In this document: positions 37,970-51,613 of the stretch, in pieces
Layout: the number at the start of each line of letters is the position of its first letter
How positions within the stretch are numbered: the stretch's first letter is position 1
From: Hyperoodon ampullatus
Lineage: Eukaryota; Chordata; Mammalia; Artiodactyla; Ziphiidae
NCBI GenBank assembly: GCA_949752795.1
Contig: CATKHW010000427.1
Coordinates: forward strand, 1,178,001 to 1,242,000
Length of the DNA: 64,000 nucleotides
Direction of reading: 5' to 3'
Notes under the pieces: generated by a model
What the model was told of the DNA's origin: nothing
The model's database searches: none
What the model saw: only the letters and a program-made list of their open reading frames with translations
Made by a program: the position numbers and the translations under genes

Positions 37970-39471
37970 CAGGTCTCCCTTACCAAATCTGGTTACTGGG
38001 GCAACAGAGCCTCAATGGAAGTCGTGTTCTAGATTGGAATTTAGAATGGAATGTGCCAGGAGAAAGCCCCTCAAGTTTGTCTCACTACTTCTTGTTCGTG
38101 TTTTTAATTTAATTTTTTATTTTTTATTACAGCAAATTTGATTACAATGTTTGGCTTGTTGTAGGTGTGGAAGATGTGGTTCTTTTACACATACACATAT
38201 GTCTGTTCTTCCTGGGATCCTTTTCCCATGTACCTTATGACAGAATGTTGAGTAGTCTTCTCTTGGTATTCTGTAGGTCTTTGGTGATTATATATGTCAC
38301 CTGTGTTTGTATATGTCTGTTAACCCCAATATCATAATGAAACCAATCCTCACACCTTTCCATTGGTGAACCATAAGTTTGTTGAATGAATCTCTGATTG
38401 CCCTTCTCCGTGGAAATATCTGCCCTGGTATCCATTTTTCGGTCACACCTATAAGAGATATGATATGATATGTGTCTTTCACTTTCTGACTTACAACAAC
38501 TCACGTGCTTACCTCTAGACACACCTACGGTGCTACAAATGGCATTGTGTCCTTTTATTCCTTGGCTTCTATTCTGCCTTAGCGAGGTCCATTTTCAACA
38601 ATGTGATTCCCTGAGGGCTGAGGATTAGCTGACCTGGGTAGCCTGACCCTGCCGGCCGGCCCTCCCCAGGTGTGCCTGGGTTGAGGTCAATATAAACAGC
38701 GCTGCAGGCAGCAATAGCCCCTGAAGCTGTGCCTGACTCCATATTCTCTGCCCCGTCAGCAGTGTCGGGGCTGTGCTGGTGGGAGGGTGGGAGCGGCCAC
38801 GGCTTTGTGGGTGGCCCGGTGTGAGTGGGTCTCTGCTGGACTTTCTGCAGGAGTTGCCAGGCTTCCACCTGTAAAGAAGAGGATGTGTCACCTCTACCAT
38901 CCACTGGAATTTCTCTCCGGACAGAGGTGAGGAAGGAAAAAAGCAGTGGGGGCCGGGACAGGAGGGGTATCTCAGACCGGGCAATGGAAAGCTTCTAGAA
39001 GAGCGCCCAAGGCCAGGCCCATCCTGGCTGGCCTGCAGGCACCAAGTTGGCCTGCGTGCTGTCGCTGGTGTGGCTCCACGGCCCTTCCTCTAGGCTTTCA
39101 AGCCCTTGTACATATTCAGGTGTTTTACCTGAGAAGGGTGGGAAAAGTTCAACAGCAGCTGGCCTGGGGCTCAGCTCACGGTTACTCACAGATGCCTCGG
39201 CATGGCCCCCCGCTTTGCAATGAGGACGCTCCTTGCGTAGGAGTGGGCTGCTGGCTCTATGGGAGATGATTCCCCACCTCTGACCAATTTCAGAATTGTT
39301 TACCGATGGAGCAAGTGCCCTGATTGTTTTTTCCTCTGTCTAACTCGTCGGTTCAGGTTTTTTTTTTTTCTTTTTTGGTTCAAGTTAGATTTTATTCCTC
39401 TTTTATGTATTTATAGATATAAGCATGGGAATAATTCATTCATATAAATACATCTGTGTGAAGGGAAGAAC

Positions 39472-40455
39472 TTTTTTCTGTTTTATTTTTAAATTTTATT
39501 TTTTAAAATTTTGAAATTTAATTTTATTTATTTTTTATACAGCAGGTTATTATTAGTTATGTATTTTATGCATATACATGTATACAGGTCAATCCCAATC
39601 TCCCAACTCACCCCAACACCACCTCCCCGTGGCTTCCCACACTTGGTGTCCATACGTGGGTTCTCTACCTCTGTGTCTCTATTTCTTCCCTGCAAACCAG
39701 TTCATCTGTACCCTTTTTCTAGGTTCCACATATATGCATTAATATACAATATTTGTTTGTCTCTTTCTGACTTACTTCATTCTGTATGACAGTCTCTAGA
39801 TCCATCGACGTCTCTACAAATGACCCAGTTTCATTCCTTCTTATGGCTGAGTAATATTCCATTTTATATATGTACCACATCTTTATCCATTCGTCTGTCT
39901 GTGGGTATTTAGGTTGCTTCCATTACCTGGCTATCGTAAATGGTGCTGAAATGAGCATTGTGGTGAATGTGCCTTTTTGATTTATGGTTTTATCTGGGTA
40001 TATGCCCAGAAGTGGGATTGCTGGATCATATGGTAATTCTATTTCTAGTTTTTTTAAGGAAACTCCATACTGTTCTCCATCGTGACTGTATCAATTTACA
40101 TTTCCACCACTAGTGGAAGAGGGATCCTTTTGTCCACACCCTCCCCAGAATTCGTTGTTTGTAGATTTTCTGATGATGCCAATTGTAACAGGTGTGAGGT
40201 GATACCTCATTGTAGTTTTGATTTGCATTTCTCTAATAATTAGTGATGTTGAGCAGCTTTCCATGTGCGTCTTGGCCATCTCTGTGTCTTCTTTGAAGAA
40301 ACGTCTCTTTAGATCTTCTGCCCATTTTTGTATTGGGTTGTTTGTTTTTTTAATATTAAGCTGCATGAGCTCTTTATATATATTGGAGATTAAACTTTTG
40401 TCCATTGATTCGTTTGCAAATATTTTCGCCCATTCTGAGGGATGCTTTTTGCCAT
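39472..40455 (-). mobile_element. L1-A copy, U15
   Basis: Type b copy. Confidence 0.88.
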
Positions 40456-40686
40456 TCCCGTTTTTTTAACAAAAAAAGAAAGAAAGAAAAAGAAGCAGAA
40501 CACTAATGTGAGTAAAATATGCCTTTTGAAACTGTCGTTTTGAAATATGGACGTCCTTTGAATTTTTTGGTCGATATATGAACCCAGGATTTGTTTTCAG
40601 GGCAGGTGTCATTTACAGGCCTGCAATGATTTTGAATATCAACTGACCATTAGCGCTGGGATTAAAGCTGCTGTTGTGTGAAACGG

Positions 40687-40700
40687 CCACAAGGTGGCAG
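40687..40700 (+). promoter_or_regulatory. CTCF-like motif, U15
   Basis: Same 14-mer as U1. Confidence 0.65.
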
Positions 40701-42200
40701 CAGGTCTCCCTTACCAAATCTGGTTACTGGGGCAACAGAGCCTCAATGGAAGTCGTGTTCTAGATTGGAATTTAGAATGGAATGTGCCAGGAGAAAGCCC
40801 CTCAAGTTTGTCTCACTACTTCTTGTTCGTGTTTTTAATTTAATTTTTTATTTTTTATTACAGCAAATTTGATTACAATGTTTGGCTTGTTGTAGGTGTG
40901 GAAGATGTGGTTCTTTTACACATACACATATGTCTGTTCTTCCTGGGATCCTTTTCCCATGTACCTTATGACAGAATGTTGAGTAGTCTTCTCTTGGTAT
41001 TCTGTAGGTCTTTGGTGATTATATATGTCACCTGTGTTTGTATATGTCTGTTAACCCCAATATCATAATGAAACCAATCCTCACACCTTTCCATTGGTGA
41101 ACCATAAGTTTGTTGAATGAATCTGTGATTGCCCTTCTCCGTGGAAATATCTGCCCTGGTATCCATTTTTCGGTCACACCTATAAGAGATATGATATGAT
41201 ATGTGTCTTTCACTTTCTGACTTACAACAACTCACGTGCTTACCTCTAGACACACCTACGGTGCTACAAATGGCATTGTGTCCTTTTATTCCTTGGCTTC
41301 TATTCTGCCTTAGCGAGGTCCATTTTCAACAATGTGATTCCCTGAGGGCTGAGGATTAGCTGACCTGCGTAGCCTGACCCTGCCGGCCGGCCCTCCCCAG
41401 GTGTGCCTGGGTTGAGGTCAATATAAACAGCGCTGCAGGCAGCAATAGCCCCTGAAGCTGTGCCTGACTCCATATTCTCTGCCCGGTCAGCAGTGTCGGG
41501 GCTGTGCTGGTGGGAGGGAGTGAGGGGCCACGGCTTTGTGGGTGGCCCGGTGTGAGTGGGTCTCTGCTGGACTTTCTGCAGGAGTTGCCAGGCTTCCACC
41601 TGTAATGAAGAGGATGTGTCACCCATACCTTCCGCTGGAATTTCTCTCCGGACAAAGGTGAGGAAGGAAAAAAGCAGTGGGGGCCGGGACAGGAGGGGTA
41701 TCTCAGGCAGGGCAATGGAAAGCTTCCAGAAGAGCACCCAGGGCCAGGACCATCCTGACTGGCCTGCAGGCACCAAGTTGGCCTGCGTGCTGTCGCTGGT
41801 GCGGCTCCACGGCCCTTCCTCTAGGCTTTCAAGCCCTTGTACATATTCAGGTGTTTTACCTGGGAAGGGTGGGAAAAGTTCAACAGCAGCTGGCCTGGGG
41901 CTCAGCTCACGGTTACTCACAGATGCCTCGGCATGGCCCCCCGCTTTGCAATGAGGACGCTCCTTGCGTAGGAGTGGGCTGCTGGCTGTATGGGAGATGA
42001 TTCCCCACCTCTGAAGAATTTCAGAAGTGTTTACCGATGGAGCAGGTGCCCTGATTGTGTTTTCCTCTGTCTAACTCGTGGGTTCAGGTTTTTTTTTTCT
42101 TTTTTGGTTCAAGTTAGATTTTATTCCTCTTTTATGTATTTATAGATATAAGCATGGGAATAATTCATTCATATAAATACATCTGTGTGAAGGGAAGAAC

Positions 42201-43184
42201 TTTTTTCTGTTTTATTTTTAAATTTTATTTTTTAAAATTTTGAAATTTAATTTTATTTATTTTTTATACAGCAGGTTATTATTAGTTATGTATTTTATGC
42301 ATATACATGTATACAGGTCAATCCCAATCTCCGAACTCACCCCAACACCACCTCCCCGTGGCTTCCCACACTTGGTGTCCATACGTGGGTTCTCTACCTC
42401 TGTGTCTCTATTTCTTCCCTGCAAACCAGTTCATCTGTACCATTTTTCTAGGTTCCACATATATGCATTAATATACAATATTTGTTTGTCTCTTTCTGAC
42501 TTACTTCATTCTGTATGACAGTCTCTAGATCCATCGACGTCTCTACAAATGACCCAGTTTCATTCCTTCTTATGGCTGAGTAATATTCCATTTTATATAT
42601 GTACCACATCTTTATCCATTCGTCTGTCTGTGGGTATTTAGGTTGCTTCCATTACCTGGCTATCGTAAATAGTGCTGAAATGAGCATTGTGGTGAATGTG
42701 CCTTTTTGATTTATGGTTTTATCTGGGTATATGCCCAGAAGTGGGATTGCTGGATCATATGGTAATTCTATTTCTAGTTTTTTTAAGGAAACTCCATACT
42801 GTTCTCCATCGTGACTGTATCAATTTACATTTCCACCACTAGTGGAAGAGGGATCCTTTTGTCCACACCCTCCCCAGAATTCGTTGTTTGTAGATTTTCT
42901 GATGATGCCGATTCTAACAGGTGTGAGGTGATACCTCATTGTAGTTTTGATTTGCATTTCTCTAATAATTAGTGATGTTGAGCAGCTTTTCATGTGCGTC
43001 TTGGCCATCTCTGTGTCTTCTTTGAAGAAACGTCTCTTTAGATCTTCTGCCCATTTTTGTATTGGGTTGTTTGTTTTTTTAATATTAAGCTGCATGAGCT
43101 CTTTATATATATTGGAGATTAAACTTTTGTCCATTGATTCGTTTGCAAATATTTTCGCCCATTCTGAGGGATGCTTTTTGCCAT
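42201..43184 (-). mobile_element. L1-A copy, U16
   Basis: Type c copy with the private ctccgaactc. Confidence 0.88.
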
Positions 43185-43415
43185 TCCCGTTTTTTTAACA
43201 AAAAAAGAAAGAAAGGAAAAGAAGCAGAACACTAATGTGTGTAAAATATGCCTTTTGAAACTGTCGTTTTGAAATATGGACGTCCTTTGAATATTTTGGT
43301 CGATATATGAACCCAGGATTTGTTTTCAGGGCAGGTGTCATTTACAGGCCTGCAATGATTTTGAATATCAACTGACCATTAGCGCTGGGATTAAAGCTGC
43401 TGTTGTGTGAAACGG

Positions 43416-43429
43416 CCACAAGGTGGCAG
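43416..43429 (+). promoter_or_regulatory. CTCF-like motif, U16
   Basis: Same 14-mer as U1. Confidence 0.65.
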
Positions 43430-44930
43430 CAGGTCTCCCTTACCAAATCTGGTTACTGGGGCAACAGAGCCTCAATGGAAGCCGTGTTCTAGATTGGAAT
43501 TTAGAATGGAATGTGCCAGGAGAAAGCCCCTCAAGTTTGCCTCACTACTTCTTGTTCGTGTTTTTAATTTAATTTTTTATTTTTTATTACAGCAAATTTG
43601 ATTACAATGTTTGGCTTGTTGTAGGTGTGGAAGATGTGGTTCTTTTACACATACACATATGTCTGCTCTTCCTGGGATCCTTTTCCCATGTACCTTATGA
43701 CAGAATGTTGAGTAGTCTTCTCTTGGTATTCTGTAGGTCTTTGGTGATTATATATGTCACCTGTGTTTGTATATGTCTGTTAACCCCAATATCATAATGA
43801 AACCAATCCTCACACCTTTCCATTGGTGAACCCTAAGTTTGTTGAATGAATCTGTGATTGCCCTTCTCCGTGGAAATATCTGCCCTGGTATCCATTTTTC
43901 GGTCACACCTATAAGAGATATGATATGATATGTGTCTTTCACTTTCTGACTTACAACAACTCACGTGCTTACCTCTAGACACACCTACGGTGCTACAAAT
44001 GGCATTGTGTCCTTTTATTCCTTGGCTTCTATTCTGCCTTAGCGAGGTCCATTTTCAACAATGTGATTCCCTGAGGGCTGAGGATTAGCTGACCTGGGTA
44101 GCCTGACCCTGCCGGCCGGCCCTCCCCAGGTGTGCCTGGGTTGAGGTCAATATAAACAGCGCTGCAGGCAGCAATAGCCCCTGAAGCTTTGCCTGACTCC
44201 ATATTCTCTGCCCCGTCAGCAGTTTCGGGGCTGTGCTGGTGGGAGGGAGTGAGGGGCCACGGCTTTGTGGGTGGCCCGGTGTGAGTGGGTCTCTGCTGGA
44301 CTTTCTGCAGGAGTTGCCAGGCTTCCACCTGTAATGAAGAGGATGTGTCACCCATACCTTCCGCTGGAATTTCTCTCCGGACAGAGGTGAGGAAGGAAAA
44401 AAGCAGTGGGGGCCGGGACAGGAGGGGTATCTCAGGCAGGGCAATGGAAAGCTTCCAGAAGAGCGCCCAGGGCCAGGACCATCCTGACTGGCCTGCAGGC
44501 ACCAAGTTGGCCTGCGTGCTGTCGCTGGTGCGGCTCCACGGCCCTTCCTCTAGGCTTTCAAGCCCTTGTACATATTCAGGTGTTTTACCTGGGAAGGGTG
44601 GGAAAAGTTCAACAGCAGCTGGCCTGGGGCTCAGCTCACGGTTACTCACAGATGCCTCGGCATGGCCCCCCGCTTTGCAATGAGGACGCTCCTTGCGTAG
44701 GAGTGGGCTGCTGGCTCTATGGGAGATGATTCCCCACCTCTGACCAATTTCAGAATTGTTTACCGATGGAGCAAGTGCCCTGATTGTGTTTTCCTCTGTC
44801 TAACTCGTGGGTTCAGGTTTTTTTTTTTCTTTTTTGGTTCAAGTTAGATTTCATTCCTCTTTTATGTATTTATAGATATAAGCATGGGAATAATTCATTC
44901 ATATAAATACATCTGTGTGAAGGGAAGAAC

Positions 44931-45914
44931 TTTTTTCTGTTTTATTTTTAAATTTTATTTTTTAAAATTTTGAAATTTAATTTTATTTATTTTTTATACA
45001 GCAGGTTATTATTAGTTATGTATTTTATGCATATACATGTATACAGGTCAATCCCAATCTCCCAACTCACCCCAACACCACCTCCCCATGGCTTCCCACA
45101 CTTGGTGTCCATACGTGTGTTCTCTACCTCTGTGTCTCTATTTCTTCTCTGCAAACCAGTTCATCTGTACCATTTTTCTAGGTTCCACATATATGCATTA
45201 ATATACAATATTTGTTTTTCTCTTTCTGACTTACTTCATTCTGTATGACAGTCTCTAGATCCATCGACGTCTCTACAAATGACCCAGTTTCATTCCTTCT
45301 TATGGCTGAGTAATATTCCATTTTATATATGTACCACATCTTTATCCATTCGTCTGTCTGTGGGTATTTAGGTTGCTTCCATTACCTGGCTATCGTAAAT
45401 AGTGCTGAAATGAGCATTGTGGTGAATGTGCCTTTTTGATTTATGGTTTTATCTGGGTATATGCCCAGAAGTGGGATTGCTGGATCATATGGTAAGTCTA
45501 TTTCTAGTTTTTTTAAGGAAACTCCATACTGTTCTCCATCGTGACTGTATCAATTTACATTTCCACCACTAGTGGAAGAGGGATCCTTTTGTCCACACCC
45601 TCCCCAGAATTCGTTGTTTGTAGATTTTCTGATGATGCCGATTCTAACAGGTGTGAGGTGATACCTCATTGTAGTTTTGATTTGCATTTCTCTAATAATT
45701 AGTGATGTTGAGCAGCTTTTCATGTGCGTCTTGGCCATCTCTGTGTCTTCTTTGAAGAAACGTCTCTTTAGATCTTCTGCCCATTTTTGTATTGGGTTGT
45801 TTGTTTTTTTAATATTAAGCTGCATGAGCTCTTTATATATATTGGAGATTAAACTTTTGTCCATTGATTCGTTTGCAAATATTTTCACCCATTCTGAGGG
45901 ATGCTTTTTGCCAT
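44931..45914 (-). mobile_element. L1-A copy, U17
   Basis: Type d copy with the private ttcttctctgc and attttcaccc. Confidence 0.88.
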
Positions 45915-46145
45915 TCCCGTTTTTTTAACAAAAAAAGAAAGAAAGAAAAAGAAGCAGAACACTAATGTGTGTAAAATATGCCTTTTGAAACTGTCGTTTT
46001 GAAATATGGACGTCCTTTGAATTTTTTGGTCGATATATGAACCCAGGATTTGTTTTCAGGGCAGGTGTCATTTACAGGCCTGCAATGATTTTGAATATCA
46101 ACTGACCATTAGCGCTGGGATTAAAGCTGCTGTTGTGTGAAATGG

Positions 46146-46159
46146 CCACGAGGTGGCAG
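46146..46159 (+). promoter_or_regulatory. CTCF-like motif, U17, CpG variant
   Basis: Type d form CCACGAGGTGGCAG, as in U7 and U11. Confidence 0.65.
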
Positions 46160-47659
46160 CAGGTCTCCCTTACCAAATCTGGTTACTGGGGCAACAGAGC
46201 CTCAATGGAAGTCGTGTTCTAGATTGGAATTTAGAATGGAATGTGCCAGGAGAAAGCCCCTCAAGTTTGCCTCACTACTTCTTGTTCGTGTTTTTAATTT
46301 AATTTTTTATTTTTTATTACAGCAAATTTGATTACAATGTTTGGCTTGTTGTAGGTGTGGAAGATGTGGTTCTTTTACACATACACATATGTCTACTCTT
46401 CCTGGGATCCTTTTCCCATGTACCTTATGACAGAATGTTGAGTAGTCTTCTCTTGGTATTCTGTAGGTCTTTGGTGATTATATATGTCACCTGTGTTTGT
46501 ATATGTCTGTTAACCCCAATATCATAATGAAACCAATCCTCACACCTTTCCATTGGTGAACCATAAGTTTGTTGAATGAATCTCTGATTGCCCTTCTCCG
46601 TGGAAATATCTGCCCTGGTATCCATTTTTCGGTCACACCTATAAGAGATATGATATGATATGTGTCTTTCACTTTCTGACTTACAACAACTCACGTGCTT
46701 ACCTCTAGACACACCTACGGTGCTACAAATGGCACTGTGTCCTTTTATTCCTTGGCTTCTATTCTGCCTTAGCGAGGTCCATTTTCAACAATGTGATTCC
46801 CTGAGGGCTGAGGATTAGCTGACCTGGGTAGCCTGACCCTGCCGGCCGGCCCTCCCCAGGTGTGCCTGGGTTGAGGTCAATATAAACAGCGCTGCAGGCA
46901 GCAATAGCCCCTGAATCTGTGCCTGACTCCATATTCTCTGCCCCGTCAGCAGTGTCGGGGCTGTGCTGGTGGGAGGGAGTGAGGGGCCACGGCTTTGTGG
47001 GTGGCCCGGTGTGAGTGGGTCTCTGCTGGACTTTCTGCAGGAGTTGCCAGGCTTCCACCTGTAATGAAGAGGATGTGTCACCCATACCTTCCGCTGGAAT
47101 TTCTCTCCGGACAGAGGTGAGGAAGGAAAAAAGCAGTGGGGGCCGGGACAGGAGGGGTATCTCAGGCAGGGCAATGGAAAGCTTCCAGAAGAGCGCCCAG
47201 GGCCAGGACCATCCTGACTGGCCTGCAGGCACCAAGTTGGCCTGCGTGCTGTCGCTGGTGTGGCTCCACGGCCCTTCCTCTAGGTTTTCAAGCCCTTGTA
47301 CATATTCAGGTGTTTTACCTGGGAAGGGTGGGAAAAGTTCAACAGCAGCTGGCCTGGGGCTCAGCTCACGGTTACTCACAGATGCCTCGGCATGGCCCCC
47401 CGCTTTGCAATGAGGACGCTCCTTGCGTAGGAGTGGGCTGCTAGCTCTATGGGAGATGATTCCCCACCTCTGACCAATTTCAGAATTGTTTACCGATGGA
47501 GCAAGTGCCCTGATTGTGTTTTCCTCTGTCTAACTCGTGGGTTCAGGTTTTTTTTTTCTTTTTTGGTTCAAGTTAGATTTTATTCCTCTTTTATGTATTT
47601 ATAGATATAAGCATGGAAATAATTCATTCATATAAATACATCTGTGTGAAGGGAAGAAC

Positions 47660-48643
47660 TTTTTTCTGTTTTATTTTTAAATTTTATTTTTTAAAATTTT
47701 GAAATTTAATTTTATTTATTTTTTATACAGCAGGTTATTATTAGTTATGTATTTAATGCATATACATGTATACAGGTCAATCCCAATCTCCCAACTCACC
47801 CCAACACCACCTCCCCATGGCTTCCCACACTTGGTGTCCATACGTGTGGTCTCTACCTCTGTGTCTCTATTTCTTCCCTGCAAACCAGTTCATCTGTACC
47901 ATTTTTCTAGGTTCCACATATATGCATTAATATACAATATTTGTTTGTCTCTTTCTGACTTACTTCATTCTGTATGACAGTCTCTATATCCATCGACGTC
48001 TCTACAAATGACCCAGTTTCATTCCTTCTTATGGCTGAGTAATATTCCATTTTATATATGTACCACATCTTTATCCATTCATCTGTCTGTGGGTATTTAG
48101 GTTGCTTCCATTACCTGGCTATCGTAAATAGTGCTGAAATGAGCATTGTGGTGAATGTGCCTTTTTGATTTATGGTTTTCTCTGGGTATATGCCCAGAAG
48201 TGGGATTGCTGGATCATATGGTAATTCTATTTCTAGTTTTTTTAAGGAAACTCCATACTGTTCTCCATCGTGACTGTATCAATTTACATTTCCACCACTA
48301 GTGGAAGAGGTATCCTTTTGTCCACACCCTCCTCAGAATTCGTTGTTTGTAGATTTTCTGATGATGCCAATTGTAACAGGTGTGAGGTGATACCTCATTG
48401 TAGTTTTGATTTGCATTTCTCTAATAATTAGTGATGTTGAGCAGCTTTTCATGTGCGTCTTGGCCATCTCTGTGTCTTCTTTGAAGAAACGTCTCTTTAG
48501 ATCTTCTGCCCATTTTTGTATTGGGTTGTTTGTTTTTTTAATATTAAGCTGCATGAGCTCTTTATATATATTGGAGATTAAACTTTTGTCCATTGATTCG
48601 TTTGCAAATATTTTCGCCCATTCTGAGGGATGCTTTTTGCCAT
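47660..48643 (-). mobile_element. L1-A copy, U18
   Basis: Type e copy, but with ttctgatgat. Confidence 0.88.
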
Positions 48644-48874
48644 TCCCGTTTTTTTAACAAAAAAAGAAAGAAAGGAAAAGAAGCAGAACACTAATGTGTG
48701 TAAAATATGCCTTTTGAAACTGTCGTTTTGAAATATGGACGTCCTTTGAATTTTTTGGTCGATATATGAACCCAGGATTTGTTTTCAGGGCAGGTGTCAT
48801 TTACAGGCCTGCAATGATTTTGAATATCAACTGACCATTAGCGCTGGGATTAAAGCTGCTGTTGTGTGAAACGG

Positions 48875-48888
48875 CCACAAGGTGGCAG
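48875..48888 (+). promoter_or_regulatory. CTCF-like motif, U18
   Basis: Same 14-mer as U1. Confidence 0.65.
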
Positions 48889-50388
48889 CAGGTCTCCCTT
48901 ACCAAATCTGGTTACTGGGGCAACAGAGCCTCAATGGAAGTCGTGTTCTAGATTGGAATTTAGAATGGAATGTGCCAGGAGAAAGCCCCTCAAGTTTGTC
49001 TCACTACTTCTTGTTCGTGTTTTTAATTTAATTTTTTATTTTTTATTACAGCAAATTTGATTACAATGTTTGGCTTGTTGTAGGTGTGGAAGATGTGGTT
49101 CTTTTACACATACACATATGTCTGTTCTTCCTGGGATACTTTTCCCATGTACCTTATGACAGAATATTGAGTAGTCTTCTCTTGGTATTCTGTAGGTCTT
49201 TGGTGATTATATATGTCACCTGTGTTTGTATATGTCTGTTAACCCCAATATCATAATGAAACCAATCCTCACACCTTTCCATTGGTGAACCATAAGTTTG
49301 TTGAATGAATCTGTGATTGCCCTTCTCCGTGGAAATATCTGCCCTGGTATCCATTTTTCAGTCACACCTATAAGAGATATGATATGATATGTGTCTTTCA
49401 CTTTCTGACTTACAACAACTCACGTGCTTACCTCTAGACACACCTACGGTGCTACAAATGGCATTGTGTCCTTTTATTCCTTGGCTTCTATTCTGCCTTA
49501 GCGAGGTCCATTTTCAACAATGTGATTCCCTGAGGGCTGAGGATTAGCTGACCTGGGTAGCCTGACCCTGCCGGCCGGCCCTCCCCAGGTGTGCCTGGGT
49601 TGAGGTCAATATAAACAGCGCTGCAGGCAGCAATAGCCCCTGAAGCTGTGCCTGACTCCATATTCTCTGCCCGGTCAGCAGTGTCGGGGCTGTGCTGGTG
49701 GGAGGGAGTGAGGGGCCACGGCTTTGTGGGTGGCCCGGTGTGAGTGGGTCTCTGCTGGACTTTCTGCAGGAGTTGCCAGGCTTCCACCTGTAATGAAGAG
49801 GATGTGTCACCCATACCTTCTGCTGGAATTTCTCTCCGGACAGAGGTGAGGAAGGAAAAAAGCAGTGGGGGCCGGGACAGGAGGGGTATCTCAGGCAGGG
49901 CAATGGAAAGCTTCCAGAAGAGCGCCCATGGCCGGGACCATCCTGACTGGCCTGCAGGCACCAAGTTGGCCTGCGTGCTGTCACTGGTGCGGCTCCACGG
50001 CCCTTCCTCTAGGCTTTCAAGCCCTTGTACATATTCAGGTGTTTTACCTGGGAAGGGTGGGAAAAGTTCAACAGCAGCTGGCCTGGGGCTCAGCTCACGG
50101 TTACTCACAGATGCCTCGGCATGGCCCCCCGCTTTGCAATGAGGACGCTCCTTGCGTAAGAGTGGGCTGCTGGCTCTATGGGAGATGATTCCCCACCTCT
50201 GACCAATTTCAGAATTGTTTACCGATGGAGCAAGTGCCCTGATTGTGTTTTCCTCTGTCTAACTCGTGGGTTCAGGTTTTTTTTTTCTTTTTTGGTTCAA
50301 GTTAGATTTTATTCCTCTTTTATGTATTTATAGATATAAGCATGGGAATAATTCATTCATATAAATACATCTGTGTGAAGGGAAGAAC

Positions 50389-51372
50389 TTTTTTCTGTTT
50401 TATTTTTAAATTTTATTTTTTAAAATTTTGAAATTTAATTTTATTTATTTTTTATACAGCAGGTTATTATTAGTTATGTATTTTATGCATATACATGTAT
50501 ACAGGTCAATCCCAATCTCCCAACTCACCCCAACACCACCTCCCCGTGGCTTCCCACACTTGGTGTCCATACGTGGGTTCTCTACCTCTGTGTCTCTATT
50601 TCTTCCCTGCAAACCAGTTCATCTGTACCATTTTTCTAGGTTCCACATATATGCATTAATATACAATATTTGTTTGTCTCTTTCTGACTTACTTCATTCT
50701 GTATGACAGTCTCTAGATCCATCGACGTCTCTACAAATGACCCAGTTTCATTCCTTCTTATGGCTGAGTAATATTCCATTTTATATATGTACCACATCTT
50801 TATCCATTCGTCTGTCTGTGGGTATTTAGGTTGCTTCCATTACCTGGCTATCGTAAATAGTGCTGAAATGAGCATTGTGGTGAATGTGCCTTTTTGATTT
50901 ATGGTTTTATCTGGGTATATGCCCAGAAGTGGGATTGCTGGATCATATGGTAATTCTATTTCTAGTTTTTTTAAGGAAACTCCATACTGTTCTCCATCGT
51001 GACTGTATCAATTTACATTTCCACCACTAGTGGAAGAGGGATCCTTTTGTCCACACCCTCCCCAGAATTCGTTGTTTGTAGATTTTCTGATGATGCCAAT
51101 TGTAACAGGTGTGAGGTGATACCTCATTGTAGTTTTGATTTGCATTTCTCTAATAATTAGTGATGTTGAGCAGCTTTCCATGTGCGTCTTGGCCATCTCT
51201 GTGTCTTCTTTGAAGAAACGTCTCTTTAGATCTTCTGCCCATTTTTGTATTGGGTTGTTTGTTTTTTTAATATTAAGCTGCATGAGCTCTTTATATATAT
51301 TGGAGATTAAACTTTTGTCCATTGATTCGTTTGCAAATATTTTCGCCCATTCTGAGGGATGCTTTTTGCCAT
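50389..51372 (-). mobile_element. L1-A copy, U19
   Basis: Type f copy with cattctgaggg. Confidence 0.88.
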
Positions 51373-51599
51373 TCCCGTTTTTTTAACAAAGAAAGAAAGG
51401 AAAAGAAGCAGAACACTAATGTGTGTAAAATATGCCTTTTGAAACTGTCGTTTTGAAATATGGACGTCCTTTGAATTTTTTGGTCGATATATGAACCCAG
51501 GATTTGTTTTCAGGGCAGGTGTCATTTACAGGCCTGCAATGATTTTGAATATCAACTGACCATTAGCGCTGGGATTAAAGCTGCTGTTGTGTGAAACGG

Positions 51600-51613
51600 C
51601 CACAAGGTGGCAG
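51600..51613 (+). promoter_or_regulatory. CTCF-like motif, U19
   Basis: Same 14-mer as U1. Confidence 0.65.

Larger units (their letters stand above)
35480..38210 (+). repeat. Macrosatellite unit U14, type a
   Basis: Has all a markers listed for U4 (gaaccctaag, cagcagtttcgg, ggtaagtct near 37301, gatgtcagttg near 37443, cctcagtggag, extra T near 37620) and lacks the two private U4 changes. Confidence 0.95.
38211..40941 (+). repeat. Macrosatellite unit U15, type b
   Basis: Carries the full b set in the GC core (gggtgggagcggcc near 38785, tgtaaagaagagg, acctctaccatccac, gcttctagaag) and the b markers in L1-A. A private ctcgtcggttc lies near 39346. Confidence 0.95.
40942..43670 (+). repeat. 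Macrosatellite unit U16, type c
   Basis: Carries the c markers, including ctgaagaatttcagaagtg near 42011 and gaatattttgg near 43289, but has gggtgggaaaag instead of the gggtagg form of U6 and U10. Private changes are gacctgcgtag near 41362 and ctccgaactc near 42329. Confidence 0.95.
43671..46400 (+). repeat. Macrosatellite unit U17, type d
   Basis: d markers, including the gaaatggccacgagg CTCF block at 46139 and the gatttcattcc form near 44848. It has gaccctgccgg where U7 and U11 have gactctgccgg. Private changes are ttcttctctgc near 45144 and attttcaccc near 45882. Confidence 0.95.
46401..49129 (+). repeat. Macrosatellite unit U18, type e
   Basis: Carries the e markers with cctgaatctg near 46911 as in U12. 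It has ttctgatgat near 48357, where U8 and U12 have ttcggatgat. Confidence 0.95.
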
